Below, piece by piece: positions 10,753 through 21,899 of a stretch of 64,000 bases of DNA. This DNA is from Phycomyces nitens (Eukaryota > Mucoromycota > Mucoromycetes > Mucorales > Phycomycetaceae). The stretch spans positions 248,001-312,000 of the forward strand of contig JAHRBC010000005.1 of assembly GCA_022702545.1 (NCBI GenBank). The letters are read 5' to 3'. The translations under genes and the position numbers were made by a program. The number at the start of each line of letters is the position of its first letter. Position 1 is the stretch's first letter. The notes below the pieces were generated by a model. It made no database searches, was not told the origin of the DNA, and was given only the letters and a program-made list of their open reading frames with translations.

Positions 10753-11943
10753 TGACACGGGTGTTGTAGAATTTCCAGCTTTGCCCACTTCTCTCCATTT
10801 CACGTGACTTTTCCAAGGTCTTCCCTGCTAGAAAGCGTGACGTAGCATCCTGATCAACTTGGCAACGTCACCTTTCTCCATTTGCAAGTCACCTTATTTC
10901 TCATATCTCCCTTTTCTCCGCACTTCTTTGATTTTCCATATTTGTCACCCTCGCTCTCATTTCAAACCCCTCCTATCCATTTCCATATTTATCCATTGTA
11001 CACTATTTTTGTCATCTATCTTCCCTTCCCTTCTCCCCACGTTGCTGTCTGTGCGCACTTATCTTTCTCTTCATGTTATCTACCTCTTTACACCCTCTCA
11101 CACATCGGCACTTCATTTTATTCATACCCCTTCATATCTCTGTCCCTTCTCTCACACTGCTCACTTTATCATATTACTGTTATCCATATCTTCATACTTC
11201 ATATTTACATTGTCTTTGCACATTTTCATATCTCATTTTGTCTTATCATATTTGTTCTCCATTTTTATATTATCACCTTCACTGTATATCCCATTTTCTC
11301 ATACTATCATATCTTATTTTGTCTTATCATCTCATACCTCTCCCCCAAAGTCATTATTGTCCTTATCCATTATCTCATATACTGTTCTATTTTTCATTCA
11401 CACACCCAATTCCTATATTTTATTATTAATCAATTCACCATTTATCACTAAGTAACATTTTACGAAGTCTATATAAGAGACCAAAATTTCAATCAATAAA
11501 CATTATCAGTTATCTCTCTCTTATTTTCCGTCCCTGAATTAGTAAATTGTCTTGTATAGAAATTCCTAAACATACTTCGTGCCAAGATTGATTTTTCTTT
11601 TCATCCAATTCCCTTTTCCGTCCAAATCTGTATCTTCCCAGTACCTTGCTGTCAACTTTAATAATTGTCCTGAGTGAAATTATCTAGTTCCCCTCTCCTA
11701 TTATATCTCTTCCTCCCTGTTTCCATTGCTGTCAAGAATATATCTAACTGTCCCGAGCGAAGTTCATATATCTCTGTCTATTTCTTCATTTTCTCTTCTT
11801 TTGTCCTCTTGCTGTCTTTGAATTGCGGTTCTACCCCCGTTATATTCATTCTTTATCGCACCCTTGTTATTGTCAACGTGAGGTATTCAATTTACTATAT
11901 TTTTCTGACTCGTTTTCACTCACAACAAACTCAACACGCGTCA
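10753..11943 (+). repeat. Solo-LTR-like unit 1, 1191 bp
   Basis: It starts TGACACGGGTGTTGTAG and ends CAACACGCGTCA. It is very pyrimidine-rich on the plus strand. It contains a TATA-like CTATATAAGAGACC (about 11469), a poly(A) signal (CAATAAACATT, about 11494) and the sequence TTGTCCTGAGTGAAATTATC. It lies about 10 bp upstream of the 5' end of tRNA-Leu. It is the same subfamily and exactly the same length as unit 9 with its CACTA insertion removed. No internal retrotransposon region is attached, so it is read as a solo LTR. Long open frames inside it are compositional. Confidence 0.7.
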
Positions 11944-11947
11944 CTTG

Positions 11948-12773
11948 TGACACGGTTGTGGTGGGGTGATTGCCAGAACCCCGAATCTCGCCTTGGTCCG
12001 ACCAGTCCGGCCAGTCCGACCGAAGGGCCCAGGAGCTTGGTCCGGTCCGCGTGATCGGAAGGTGAAAGGCCAGCATGGAAAGCCTGGCCTAAGTCACGGA
12101 GCACGTGACATTGGAAATTGGTGCCTTGGGTAGTTGAGAGGGTCGGTAAGCCTGTCGCATTTTCCCGCCAAACCTTATTCGTGTATGCATGTACACGAAA
12201 AATTGCAAGTGATGTTTTTACCTCGTTCTTTGTACAAACTTGCGTTTACCCTTCTCACCTCAACCTTCTGTCAACATCTATCACATTTAAACAACCACTT
12301 CTTTACATTTCCTCTTTTGTCATTCGTTGGAAATCGCCAACCAACATCTTGTCTCTTTTATTTCTCTTTTCTCCTTCTCTGATTCGCGGATCCGTACTAT
12401 TCACATCTAGTTTTACTATTTTCCTTTCTTCTTATTTCTTCTTATCCAAATCTCTTATTATTATTTTACTATCCTCTCGTTTTTCCCAACAAATGACTCA
12501 TTCATTATGTTGTGGTTTTTTCCTTATTTTATTTTCTCATATTTTTATTCAAAAGGATGGTCTATAAAAGACACCTTATTTTCAATCAATAAACAACATC
12601 TATTCTGTGATCAATTTTCTGTCTCGAAAGAAATCTTTGTTTCATTTATCTGAACATTCAATAATTGCCAGTATTTTGGGGCTAAGTTGAACTGTTAGTT
12701 TTTGTTTCGAATATTTCTATTTTCTTTGACCTTTGGTTATTCATACACACACAACCAAAACACACACGCGTCA
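11948..12773 (+). repeat. Solo-LTR-like unit 2, 826 bp
   Basis: It starts TGACACGGTTGTGGTGGGG and ends ACACACGCGTCA, with TATAAAAGACACC (about 12563) and CAATAAACAAC (about 12586). It is the same subfamily and length as unit 8 (43213-50203 minus CACTA-5). It follows unit 1 directly, head to tail, with only a few bases between. Confidence 0.7.
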
Positions 12774-12775
12774 CT

Positions 12776-13917
12776 TGACACAAGTGTTGTAGAATGTTCC
12801 AGCAACGACCACCAACCCTCAATTTACTAGTGACTTTGAAGTTTTTACCTTGGGACAGTCGAAGACGTCACCTTCCCTTGGGACATGCAAGGCATGATCC
12901 GATCTCTTGGAATCATTTGTCTACGTCAACAGCCCCGTTGAGTTCTAAATGTTTTCCCTTTTCTTTTCCTTTGATTTATATTTCCTTTTTCGTTTGCTTT
13001 CCACTGCATTGCACTTGTTCCTTTCACACTTCTTGATATTACTCCTTTTTGTATACTTCCCGATAGTGCATTTCTCTCTTGATGTTTATTTTCCTTTTTG
13101 TTTTCCTTTCGATTATTTCCTTTTGTGATTATGCCCGAAGAACTGTACACTCTTCTCGATAATCATCATTCAGCATAAGTTATATCTAGATTGTCACTAC
13201 ATGCACAGTTGTCAATTAGTATAAAAGAGCTCCATTTTTTATTCAATAAAATACATTCAGTTTTCTCTCTATTTCTTTTGAACATCGTCCCTGAACTTGA
13301 GCTATTGTCCTGCGGGAAATACTAAGTTGCACACTGTTAGGATCTACAAGTACTGTCTCACCGTTTGTCTGTTGTCTGTTTGTTCGTTTGTCTGTTTGTT
13401 CGTTTGTCCGTTTGTCCGTTTGTCTGTTTGTCTGTTTGTCCGTTTGTCCGTTTATCCGTTTGTCCGTTTGTCCATTTGTCCGTTTGTCCATTTGTCCATT
13501 TGTCCGTTTGTCCATTTGTCCGTTTGTCCGTTTGTCCATTTGTCCATTTGTCCATTTGTCCATTTGTCCGTTTGTCCATTTGTCCATTTGTCCATTTGTC
13601 CGTTTGTCCATTTGTCCGTTTGTCCGTTTGTCCATTTGTCCGTTTGTCTATTTGTCCATTTGTCCATTTGTCCGTTTGTCCATTTGTCCATTTGTCCATT
13701 TGTCCATTTGTCCATTTGTTCGTTGTCCGTTTACCTGTCCGTTTACCTGTCCGTTTGCCTGTCCGTTTGCCTGTTTACTGTCTTTATCTATTTCAAGTCC
13801 CGTCTGATTGTCAAATTCTTCTTGTTGGATTGTCCTGAGCGAAATCACAAGAATACAATATATATTATTTATATATTCTGACCTGTTGCACCACACACCA
13901 TAACTCAACACGCGTCA
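12776..13917 (+). repeat. Solo-LTR-like unit 3, carrying a minisatellite
   Basis: It starts TGACACAAGTGTTGTAG and ends CAACACGCGTCA. It has a TATA-like AGTATAAAAGAGC (about 13219) and CAATAAAATAC (about 13243). The part after the poly(A) signal is expanded by the 8-bp tandem repeat at 13368-13775. Confidence 0.65.
13368..13775. repeat. 8-bp minisatellite, about 50 copies
   Basis: Tandem TTTGTCCG / TTTGTCCA / TTTGTCTG units fill about 400 bp, then degenerate to TTTACCTGTCCG. All long frames across it (VCPFVHLS-type and TNGQMDK-type) are by-products of the repeat. It lies in the U5-like part of unit 3. Confidence 0.9.
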
Positions 13918-13923
13918 TGCTTT

Positions 13924-14813
13924 TGACACGTTGCGTTGTGGTTTTGTCGGCTCTTTGCACTTGCCCAGACCGAACCCCTTCCCGGCCCATGACATGTACC
14001 GGACTTGAGGTCTTTCCAGCAGGAATGTATTTGTAACACCGACGGCGGCCCAACAATTGTGATGATTTCACTCCTTTTCCTTTTTCTCCTGTTTTCTTGT
14101 CCATCACATTTTTGTTAAAGAGGATGTTGACTTAGTCAAATTTCTCAAGTACCATTTTCTTCGACTAAAAATTAGTCAATTATTTTATTACATTTTCCCG
14201 TTGCTCTGTTCTTAACACTTTTAGTAAAGAACATCAATTTAATTTAGAAACCCTTTTTACATTATTTCATTTCTTCTCTTTAGTTTTCTTTGAAGGTTAT
14301 CCTTTACCAAAATTGTTAAAGACACTTCTCATTTTTCTTTTAACCGAGCATTTTACGATAGTCACTGATGTCTCTTAGCCCATTTTCTTATAACAATTTA
14401 CATCATCTAAGTAGAATTGTTCAATATCATTTATCCACAAAGTAGTATAAATACTCCTTTGAATTCTTTCAATAAACGAGGATTATCATCTGTCTTATAT
14501 TCTGACTATAAGTTTTCGAGGCACGCAGTTGCTATTTCTCTTGTCAATTTTCCGTTTATTATCCTTTTGTTTTAACCAAGTCCCCATAGTAGATTGGTTT
14601 TGATTATATTATTTGTACCCCTCTTGTATTTTGATCGTTGTATCTAAATTGTTCTCACTAGAGTTCAGTTATTTTCTTATATCATTTTATTAAGTCTCTC
14701 TTGTGGAATAGAGAACTTAACCCCCTTGTTATTTGTATTTAGAGTGTTCTTATGGAATAGACACTCACTTTTTACCCTATTTTGAACCCATTACCCTCAA
14801 ACCTGGCAATGTC
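13924..14813 (+). repeat. Solo-LTR-like unit 4, left part, cut by CACTA-1
   Basis: It starts TGACACGTTGCGTTGTGG, with TATA-like GTATAAATACTCC (about 14455) and TCAATAAACGAGG (about 14469). The expected CGCGTCA end is missing because CACTA-1 begins at 14814. Its remainder is not found in the window. Confidence 0.55.
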
Positions 14814-15054
14814 CACTGGAAAAACCCCTTGATTTCACCTAGTATAAATGGTGCAGATGGGTACTAGAAACATAGAGCTTTTTTTCATCTCAGACATTAT
14901 TTTTTTAAAAATAAAAAGTATAATTTTGATGCATCCTATTGGTTTGGGCAAAGGATCAAAGAACAATAGCCTTTTTCTTGTCTATAAAATGACAGCAAAT
15001 AAAAATATGTAGCACTTGTTTCCTTTTTTATCTCACAATCAAATAATATAAACT

Positions 15055-18000
15055 ATGTCTTCTATTTCTGCACAAAACACCACCACCTGTTACTGCAACA
15101 ATTGCAGCAATAACCAGCAAGGATTCACTATTGTATCCAAGCGCACTTACCAATGCCATAGTAAGAGAGCAAGAACTAACGAAACTGGCGAATTTGAGAG
15201 CAGTATGTATACTAGTGTTAATTTTCATTTACTGCGCAATAATAACTTGTATTTTTCAATTGAACTCAGGCACACAAAGTGATATGATGGATTTGGATGT
15301 TGAGGGTAAAATATATTTATTTGAAAACCAGTGCAGAGTAATAAACTAATCTAACCCATATTTGCAGCAATGCCGATTATTGAATCCGAATCCGTGGCAG
15401 TTGACAGTCAGCCCAACTTACCTTTTGGGGATTATGACCAAATGGTTGATGCCGATCAACTTGACAATGAGGTCAATGGCGATGGTGCCAAAATCACCAA
15501 CAACTCTGACAATGACAGTGATGATGAAGCCGATGTCGAGGAGATTGAGGTCAAGGAGTTTGATAGTGAAGGTCAGTATTGAATAGCTATACAAAAGCAA
15601 ACAAAAATTGAGTGTTAATAATTTTCCTTTTTAAATAATAGACCCTTTTGCTACTCCTGGTATGCCCGAAAACCCAGTGCACAGAGCAATTGCCATTTTC
15701 ATTGTTCTGTTTGCATCCCGTTATGTGGTCAATAAGGGTGCTGTTGGCTTGATTGAGTTCATCAACAAACTCTTGATGATTTATGGACAGGACTTCCAAT
15801 TGCCCTCAAGCCTTTCTGGTCTCCAAAGCATGACGGGTTTCACTGCCTTGACCAAGGGTGTAAAGAGATTTGTTGTGTGCCAGAATTGCCACACAGTGTA
15901 TGAGGAAGCTGGGTCTGCTCCACTTCAGTGCGATTCTGCCAAGCTCGGTTCCCGTTCTCCATGTGGTTGCCAACTTATGAAGCAATCGTCATCTGGTGCT
16001 TTGGTTGCCAAGAGATCGTACATGTATCAGTCTGTCAAGCAGGCGTTGAGAGTCCTTTTCCTCCACCTGGATTTTGAAAGCAAGATCAGACAATGGAACC
16101 AGGAGTTGAAGATCATTGATACAATGTGCGACGTTTATGATGGTACGATGTGGAAGGGGTTGAAGGACAAGAATGGCATTCCCTTTGTTGAAGACTCGCG
16201 CTCACTCATGTTGACTCTCAACATTGATTGGTTTCAGCCATTCAATGGTATCACTCATTCCTCTGGAGCCATTTACCTGGCGATCAACAATTTGCCTCGA
16301 GAGGATAGGTTCAAGGCAGAAAACATGATTCTTGTTGGTCTGATGCCTGGGCCAAAGGAACCAAGATCAGAGGAGATTAACAACTACCTCAAGCCCTTGG
16401 TCGACGAGTTGGAGCAGCTGTATGTTAGAATGGTCATTCCAAGTTATGAAAACCCAACTGGAGTAACTGTCCGTGCTGCACTCTTCATGGTTGCATGTGA
16501 TATCCCTGCCGCCAGGAAAACCAGTGGATTCACGTCTCATAACAGTACCCATGCATGCTACAAATGCAGTCGTAGTTTCTCTCACTTGGAAGGGACAAAC
16601 AATGTCAATTTTCATGGTTTTGATTTCTGTGCGTGGAGACTTGCAAATGGTGCTCAAAACCAGGTGCATGCTGAGGAGTGGAAGAGTGCAAGTACGCCCT
16701 CAGAAAGGCATCAGCTGGAGGTCGAAAATGGTGTTCGATGGTCGCAGTTGCATCGCCTTGGATACTTTGATCTAGTACGTGGAACGATCATTGATCCCAT
16801 GCACAACCTATTCCTGGGAACGGCGAAGAGGATGGTCGAGACGTGGACTGCCAGTGGTCTGATCACAGACAACAATCTTCGTGAGATGCAGAGGGTGGCA
16901 GAGACCATGGTGTTGCCTGCAGATTACGCAGTGTTGAAAACGAAGATTGGGAAGGGATTTCCCCATATGAAGGCCGACGAGTGGAAATCCTGGGTGCTTG
17001 TTTACTCCCCTACTCTGTTGAAGACCGTTCTCCCTGCTGCCAAGTTCAAGAATTGGATTAGCTTTGTCGACGCCTGCCGCCTCTTGATAAAGCCAGCCAT
17101 CACTTTTAACGAACTTGATGAAGCTCATAGTCATCTGGAAAAATTTGGTCAAGCCTGTAAACAACAATACCCACACACCATCCTCACCTGCAACATGCAC
17201 CTGCAACATGCACCTGCACCTCCATCTTCGCGACACCGTTCGTGATTTTGGACCCATGTACGGTTATTGGCTCTTTGGGTTTGAGAGATATAATGGGTTG
17301 TTGAAGAGTGTCAAGACAAACAGAAGAGACGGGTTTGAGTCAACCTTTATGAAAATATTTGTCCAGAATTTGTACAAGGAGGACTATACGAATGTCATCC
17401 TCAAGTCATCAATATCAGCTCCTTTCCTTCCTCTCTTTTCTAAGCTCTCTTCCTCCTTTGCCACCTCGTCTCCACCTGCACCTACACCAACACGACGCCC
17501 ATTCCGATTGCAAGATTTTGTGGAGGCATCCCAAGATTCCAAATTTCCAATCAAGGGTAACGAGCCTCTTCCCCCCACTGCATTTCCTCTCCAAGCCAGA
17601 TCAGCAACAGCAATGAGTGATGTTGACTATCCTCATTTGTTAGAGTACTACAAAGATACGTATGACATTTCTGAGCTAGAGAGCTACCAACATGCCACCT
17701 CGTCTTTCCTATTTGTTGACAATCAAATAGTAAAAATAAAATCGATAAATCTCCTTGGCCAGGTCTATTGTGGTCACAATGGCTCTGGTAATGGTGGATC
17801 TCGTGTCCAAGCTTTGTTCGGTAGCAGCACTGGTAAAAACCAAACAGCATATACTGGCAAAATACAGTATATTTTTGTCTACCAGTTCACGCTGCCTCTC
17901 TCTGCCTCTGCCCATCCAACTAGACAATCATACCAAAGCCAACATGTTTTTGCCTTTGTGAAATGGTATGGTGTCTGCTATGATCGTTCGCGTGAGGATG

Positions 18001-18161
18001 AAGGTGTTGACATCTGTTTGCCTGGGTTTTCTCCTGCTACCCATGAGTGCATCTTGCCCGTGCATCGCCTTCTTTTGGAAGTTGCGACTGCTATGCACAC
18101 AAGCCGAAATGGTGTGAAGAGGATGCTGGTTATCCCTTTGCCCAAAAAGCTTTGTGTGTAA
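15055..18161 (+). pseudogene. Tnp2-like CACTA transposase of CACTA-1, frameshifted
   Basis: The transposase would cut and join CACTG ends. Exon 1 (15055 to about 15203) encodes a small Cys-rich N terminus (CYCNNC). Two short acidic exons follow (about 15269-15304 and 15368-15570), then a long exon from about 15643. Conserved family motifs are LTLNIDWFQPF, GLMPGPKEP, IDPMHNLFLGTAKRM and, near the C terminus, FGPMYGYWLFGFERYNG. The aspartates and the final glutamate are plausible catalytic DDE residues (inference from the Tnp2 family). A 13-bp direct duplication (17186-17198 and 17199-17211) shifts the frame, so the C-terminal third is out of frame. It ends KKLCV at 18161. Confidence 0.8.
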
Positions 18162-18596
18162 TAAAATAAATAAATATCTTTTCTCTTTCATAAAAAACCA
18201 AACAGAAATAGCATTGCCTTTATAAATGTTGTCAAAACGTAATGCATGTCAAAAAAAATAGATGGAGAGATAAAAAAAAATATTTTATTAAGGCCCATTT
18301 CTAAGAGCCCACTGAGCAAGACTGGGATTTAAATTGGTCAGGACTGCCACGTCCACAGTTCTGCCATAAACCCTTGACAGCAACTGGTGAGAGTTTGCTC
18401 CAAGTTGGAGACCAACGAATCTATCAACAACTTGGATAAATTGGTTGTACTATCAATTGCACATTAGTAATCTAAAGTCATCCGAAATATTATTTATAAT
18501 CAACTCACTTCATCGCTTCTCCAACTTGGGCAGATGGTCTTAATCACATGCCTTCTCCCAGTTTTGGTGACCTTGTCATCCGATCAGCAATCTTAA

Positions 18597-18675
18597 GGGC
18601 ACGACGTTTTCAGATGGGGCACGACGTTTCTGTTTTACCGGACTTTCTGAAAGTGACTTGTGGTCCGGCATCTAG
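18597..18675 (+). repeat. Left terminal inverted repeat of the MULE
   Basis: It contains two copies of GGGCACGACGTTT (18597 and 18617), then TTTTACCGGAC and AGTGACTTG. It pairs with 31262-31342. Confidence 0.75.
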
Positions 18676-18838
18676 TGCCTTTTCCCAGTTTACGGAATAA
18701 AATGTTGTGTCCTGAAAAAGATATTTAAAGACTTTAAATAAAACTTTCTCTTCTTTTGTATACTCATCTCGTAAGAACTAATCATCTATTGTCTCCATTA
18801 GTCATTTCACCGGAGATTACAACAAGATCACTTTTCTC

Positions 18839-21383
18839 ATGACCAACTTGAAATTACAAATACTTTATAGAACTCGCTTCATTATGAACCCTACCAATAA
18901 AGAAACTATTTTTATTGACGGAAAGGAATACTATCCTGTTCAGCAAGCCCTCCCAACCCCACCTGCTAATGGCTACCATGACATGATCATGGCAATTGGA
19001 AAGATGCAAGAGTATGCCCTTGCTAATAACTTTAGCCTGACAATCAAAGACCGTAAACCAACTCGAGTTTACTTGAAATGTTCCAAGGGTGGACAGTATA
19101 AGAACACCCGCAAAATCAAAGACAAAGACAGAGTAAGAATTCCATCGAGTGGAATGACTGGCTGCCCTTATCTCTTGAAGGTTTCCTACAAGAAGGGCAT
19201 CAAAGGATATCTTCCTTTGAAAGCCACTCATGATATTGAGGCATATCACAATCATCCTCTTGATGATGAGTGTCTGGAATCGACACTGAAAGGCAGATTG
19301 TCAAAGGTGACTGTGGACGATGCCAGAGATATTCTGAAGCTTATTGGAGCAAAAACAACTTCTCGTGAGATCCAAAAAGCAATTAACGATGACACCACCC
19401 CTGGCCATAAGTTGTACATAAGTGACATTGACAACATGAAGGCTGCATTTGCTCGGGTTTCTGCTCCCGTTGTTGAGAATGCTGGAACAAAACTTGTGAA
19501 TGCCATGGAAGCAAAGGGATATCAAGTTCGCTATGATGTGAGCAAGAACGGGTCCCTCGAGAGGATTATGTTTGCCCATCCAAAGATGCTGGAGAGAGCC
19601 CGTCGTTTCTCTGAGGTAATGGTTGTAGACGCAACTTACTCCACCAACAATCTTGGGATGCCGCTCATTTGTGTGGAAGGAATCCATAGTCTTGGAGGGA
19701 GACCCTTAAATCTTTTCCTATTGCTTTTGCCTGGGTTTCGAATGAACAACAGGCTTCATATCTCTGGTTCCTCGAACAGGTCAAATCACTTGTTTTTGAA
19801 GGCAACAAGTCAGCCACTCTGTTTGTAACAGATAAATGTGCTGCATTGATGAACTCTCTTGACATCGTGTTTCCGGAGAACATCAAGCTGTTATGCTACT
19901 GGCACATGCTGAACAGTGTTGAGAAGGCAGTCTCTGGGAGGTTCGGGTCTGTAAAGACCAAGGAAATGCTAATGGAGCATGTCAGCAGCATGATCCATAG
20001 TACAACAAAAGAGGATTTTGACCTGGTGCATAAAAAGTTTGACAACATTTCTGCTGGCGTGGATATTGAAGATGGGAAAGACAGTGTTCCAGTGTTGGTA
20101 TACTTTACCAACAGGTGGATCAAATGCCGTGAGAAGTGGGCGGGCTATCTGACATCTCAGTATATGCACTTTGGATGTACCACTACCCAACGAGTGGAAA
20201 GTGGCCATCAGGCTTTAAAGAAAGGCATATCCTCAATCTCTTCTCTTGAGTTGGCTTTTGAGAACATAGCCAAATATGTTGAGCGGTTGGAAATGGATTT
20301 CCGGGCCACCAAAATAAGAGAAACCAACAGGATTGATGCTCTTGTTGGAAGAAACCGATTGCTGACCCAACTATTCATGAAAGTGAACAAGCGAGCCTTA
20401 CTTGTGATCGATCAAGAAGTTCGCTTGCAGGAGAATAATGATGGAGATTGCCAATGCAAGGCAAAGATCCAGTATGGTCTACCCTGTCGACATACATTGC
20501 CTGTTGGAAGAGATCTGCAAATCTCTGATATTCCAGAGAGATGGATTATAAATCCAGGTATGCTATATACCTCTTCCAATGGAATCAAGGCGACTACTCC
20601 GGCTTTTGAAGAGGCAGAGCCATGGATGAAAGAAGTAATTCAACTGGAGAACCTTTTTCGTTCGTGCGAAGGTGGCCAACAAGTCCATGAGCTTTTGGAG
20701 AAGATCAGGTCTGTTGTGGCTGGCTACCACAATAAACAAAGCCACCCTCCTATCGAGCTCCAGGCCCCAGAAGACGTCAAGTTCCCCGGAAGGCGCAAGG
20801 GTAGCAGTCGCCCAAAGTACTTGCCAAAGGACTTTGGTCGCACAATTTGGAGAAAGACCAGCATTTTGTCAGGATGGGTAAGATAGATACACACGCATAT
20901 ATATATATCGAAATAAGAGATTATACTAACAGTTTTCTAAAATTATAGGCTGGCCTTAAGGCCATGATTAAGCTGGAGGCAAGGAAGAGGGCTCATAAGA
21001 ACACAGAAGTTGCAAATGTGAAGAAAACACAAAAAAATATTAAAAAAATTAAACAAGAGCCTCTCGACCCAGGTAAGAATTGTTTTTCAAGGATAATTTA
21101 CTGCCAAAAACAATACTGATTAATAGCCATATATTTAGTCGATGCTCCATTCAAAAAAGGGTTCAAGAGACCTGCCACGGCCCAAGATGAGTATGAGTAC
21201 GACTGTCGTACATCTGTTGGCAAAAGGGCCAAGTATGAACCAACCTTTCCTGTCTCGAAAGAGATATCAAATGATGTCAAGGGTGGGTTCAACCCAATTC
21301 CTGACGGATGGTGTGGATTTCGTGTGCTGGCACACTTGATCTACAAGGATCAAAACAAGTTCCCACTTGTAAAAAAGGACATG
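18839..21383 (+). pseudogene. MULE transposase, N-terminal and catalytic part, one frameshift, OTU domain cut
   Basis: The DDE transposase has a FAR1-like N terminus (Cys and His residues around CPYLLKVSY and AYHNHPLDDE), a MULE catalytic core (VMVVDATYSTNN, about 19620) and, after a frame change near 19700-19715, AFAWVSNEQQ and FVTDKCAALM (about 19825). A SWIM zinc finger follows (CQCKAKIQYGLPCRH, about 20450-20495). Introns are 20878-20948 and 21073-21138 (GTAAG...TAG). The last exon begins an OTU-like cysteine protease with the nucleophile motif PDGWCGF (about 21300-21320) and is cut at 21383 by CACTA-2. A downstream MULE start at 18884 (MNPTNKETIF) is equally possible. Confidence 0.8.
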
Positions 21384-21404
21384 CACTGCAAAAACTGTGG
21401 GGTA
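21384..21404 (+). repeat. Left end of CACTA-2
   Basis: Terminal CACTGCAAAAACTGTGGGG, preceded by the duplicated ATG. Partner end at 28935-28955. Confidence 0.85.
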
Positions 21405-21899
21405 AAACCATGTATATAACCAGAAATAAATAGGGGAAAAGTTTAGGTTTTCAGGGGAGAACAGAATACTACGAGTATGGGAGTAAGCAAGGTTTCTCCT
21501 GGGCTCAAAGTCGAATCTCATACAGGTGCAAAGTTGAAAACTTTTGGGAGAGTAGGGTTTGTTAGCTTTTTCTGCATATAGATTTTTGGTGTTTACCAGA
21601 TTTTTGTGCTTAAAACTATGTTTTTAGTGTAATAGATTATGTGTTTATAAATTGAAAAGACGATTACACACAGCAAATAAAGTTGGGGAGAAGCTGGCTT
21701 TCTCCATGGTATCAAGGATATCCTCAAGCAATTAACTAATCATCGAATACTATTACTGTGCAATCAAGCATAGAATGATCCCCCCATTGTTTTATACCCC
21801 GTACTTATTAGGTTTATGGTTTATATTTGTGTTTATTGGAAAGAATAGAATGGCTCTGTACACAAGCTCTAATACTATTACTTTTTATCCTTGCCGCTT

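Noticed and set aside
10859..11455. Long overlapping plus-strand frames in units 1 and 9 (for example 10859-11455 and 50316-50909) that look conserved between two places
   Set aside because: They lie in pyrimidine-rich LTR sequence, are open in all three frames, lack domain signs, and are conserved only because the two LTR units are recent copies.
13368..13775. Possible CRISPR-like array
   Set aside because: There are contiguous 8-bp repeats with no spacers, in a eukaryotic LTR unit.
13243..13911. Several frames encoding TNGQMDK- or VCPFVHLS-type repeat proteins
   Set aside because: They are direct products of the 8-bp minisatellite read in every frame on both strands.
18588..18596. A perfect target-site duplication for the MULE
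   Set aside because: The flanking 9-mers match at only 5 of 9 positions, so a duplication is not claimed.
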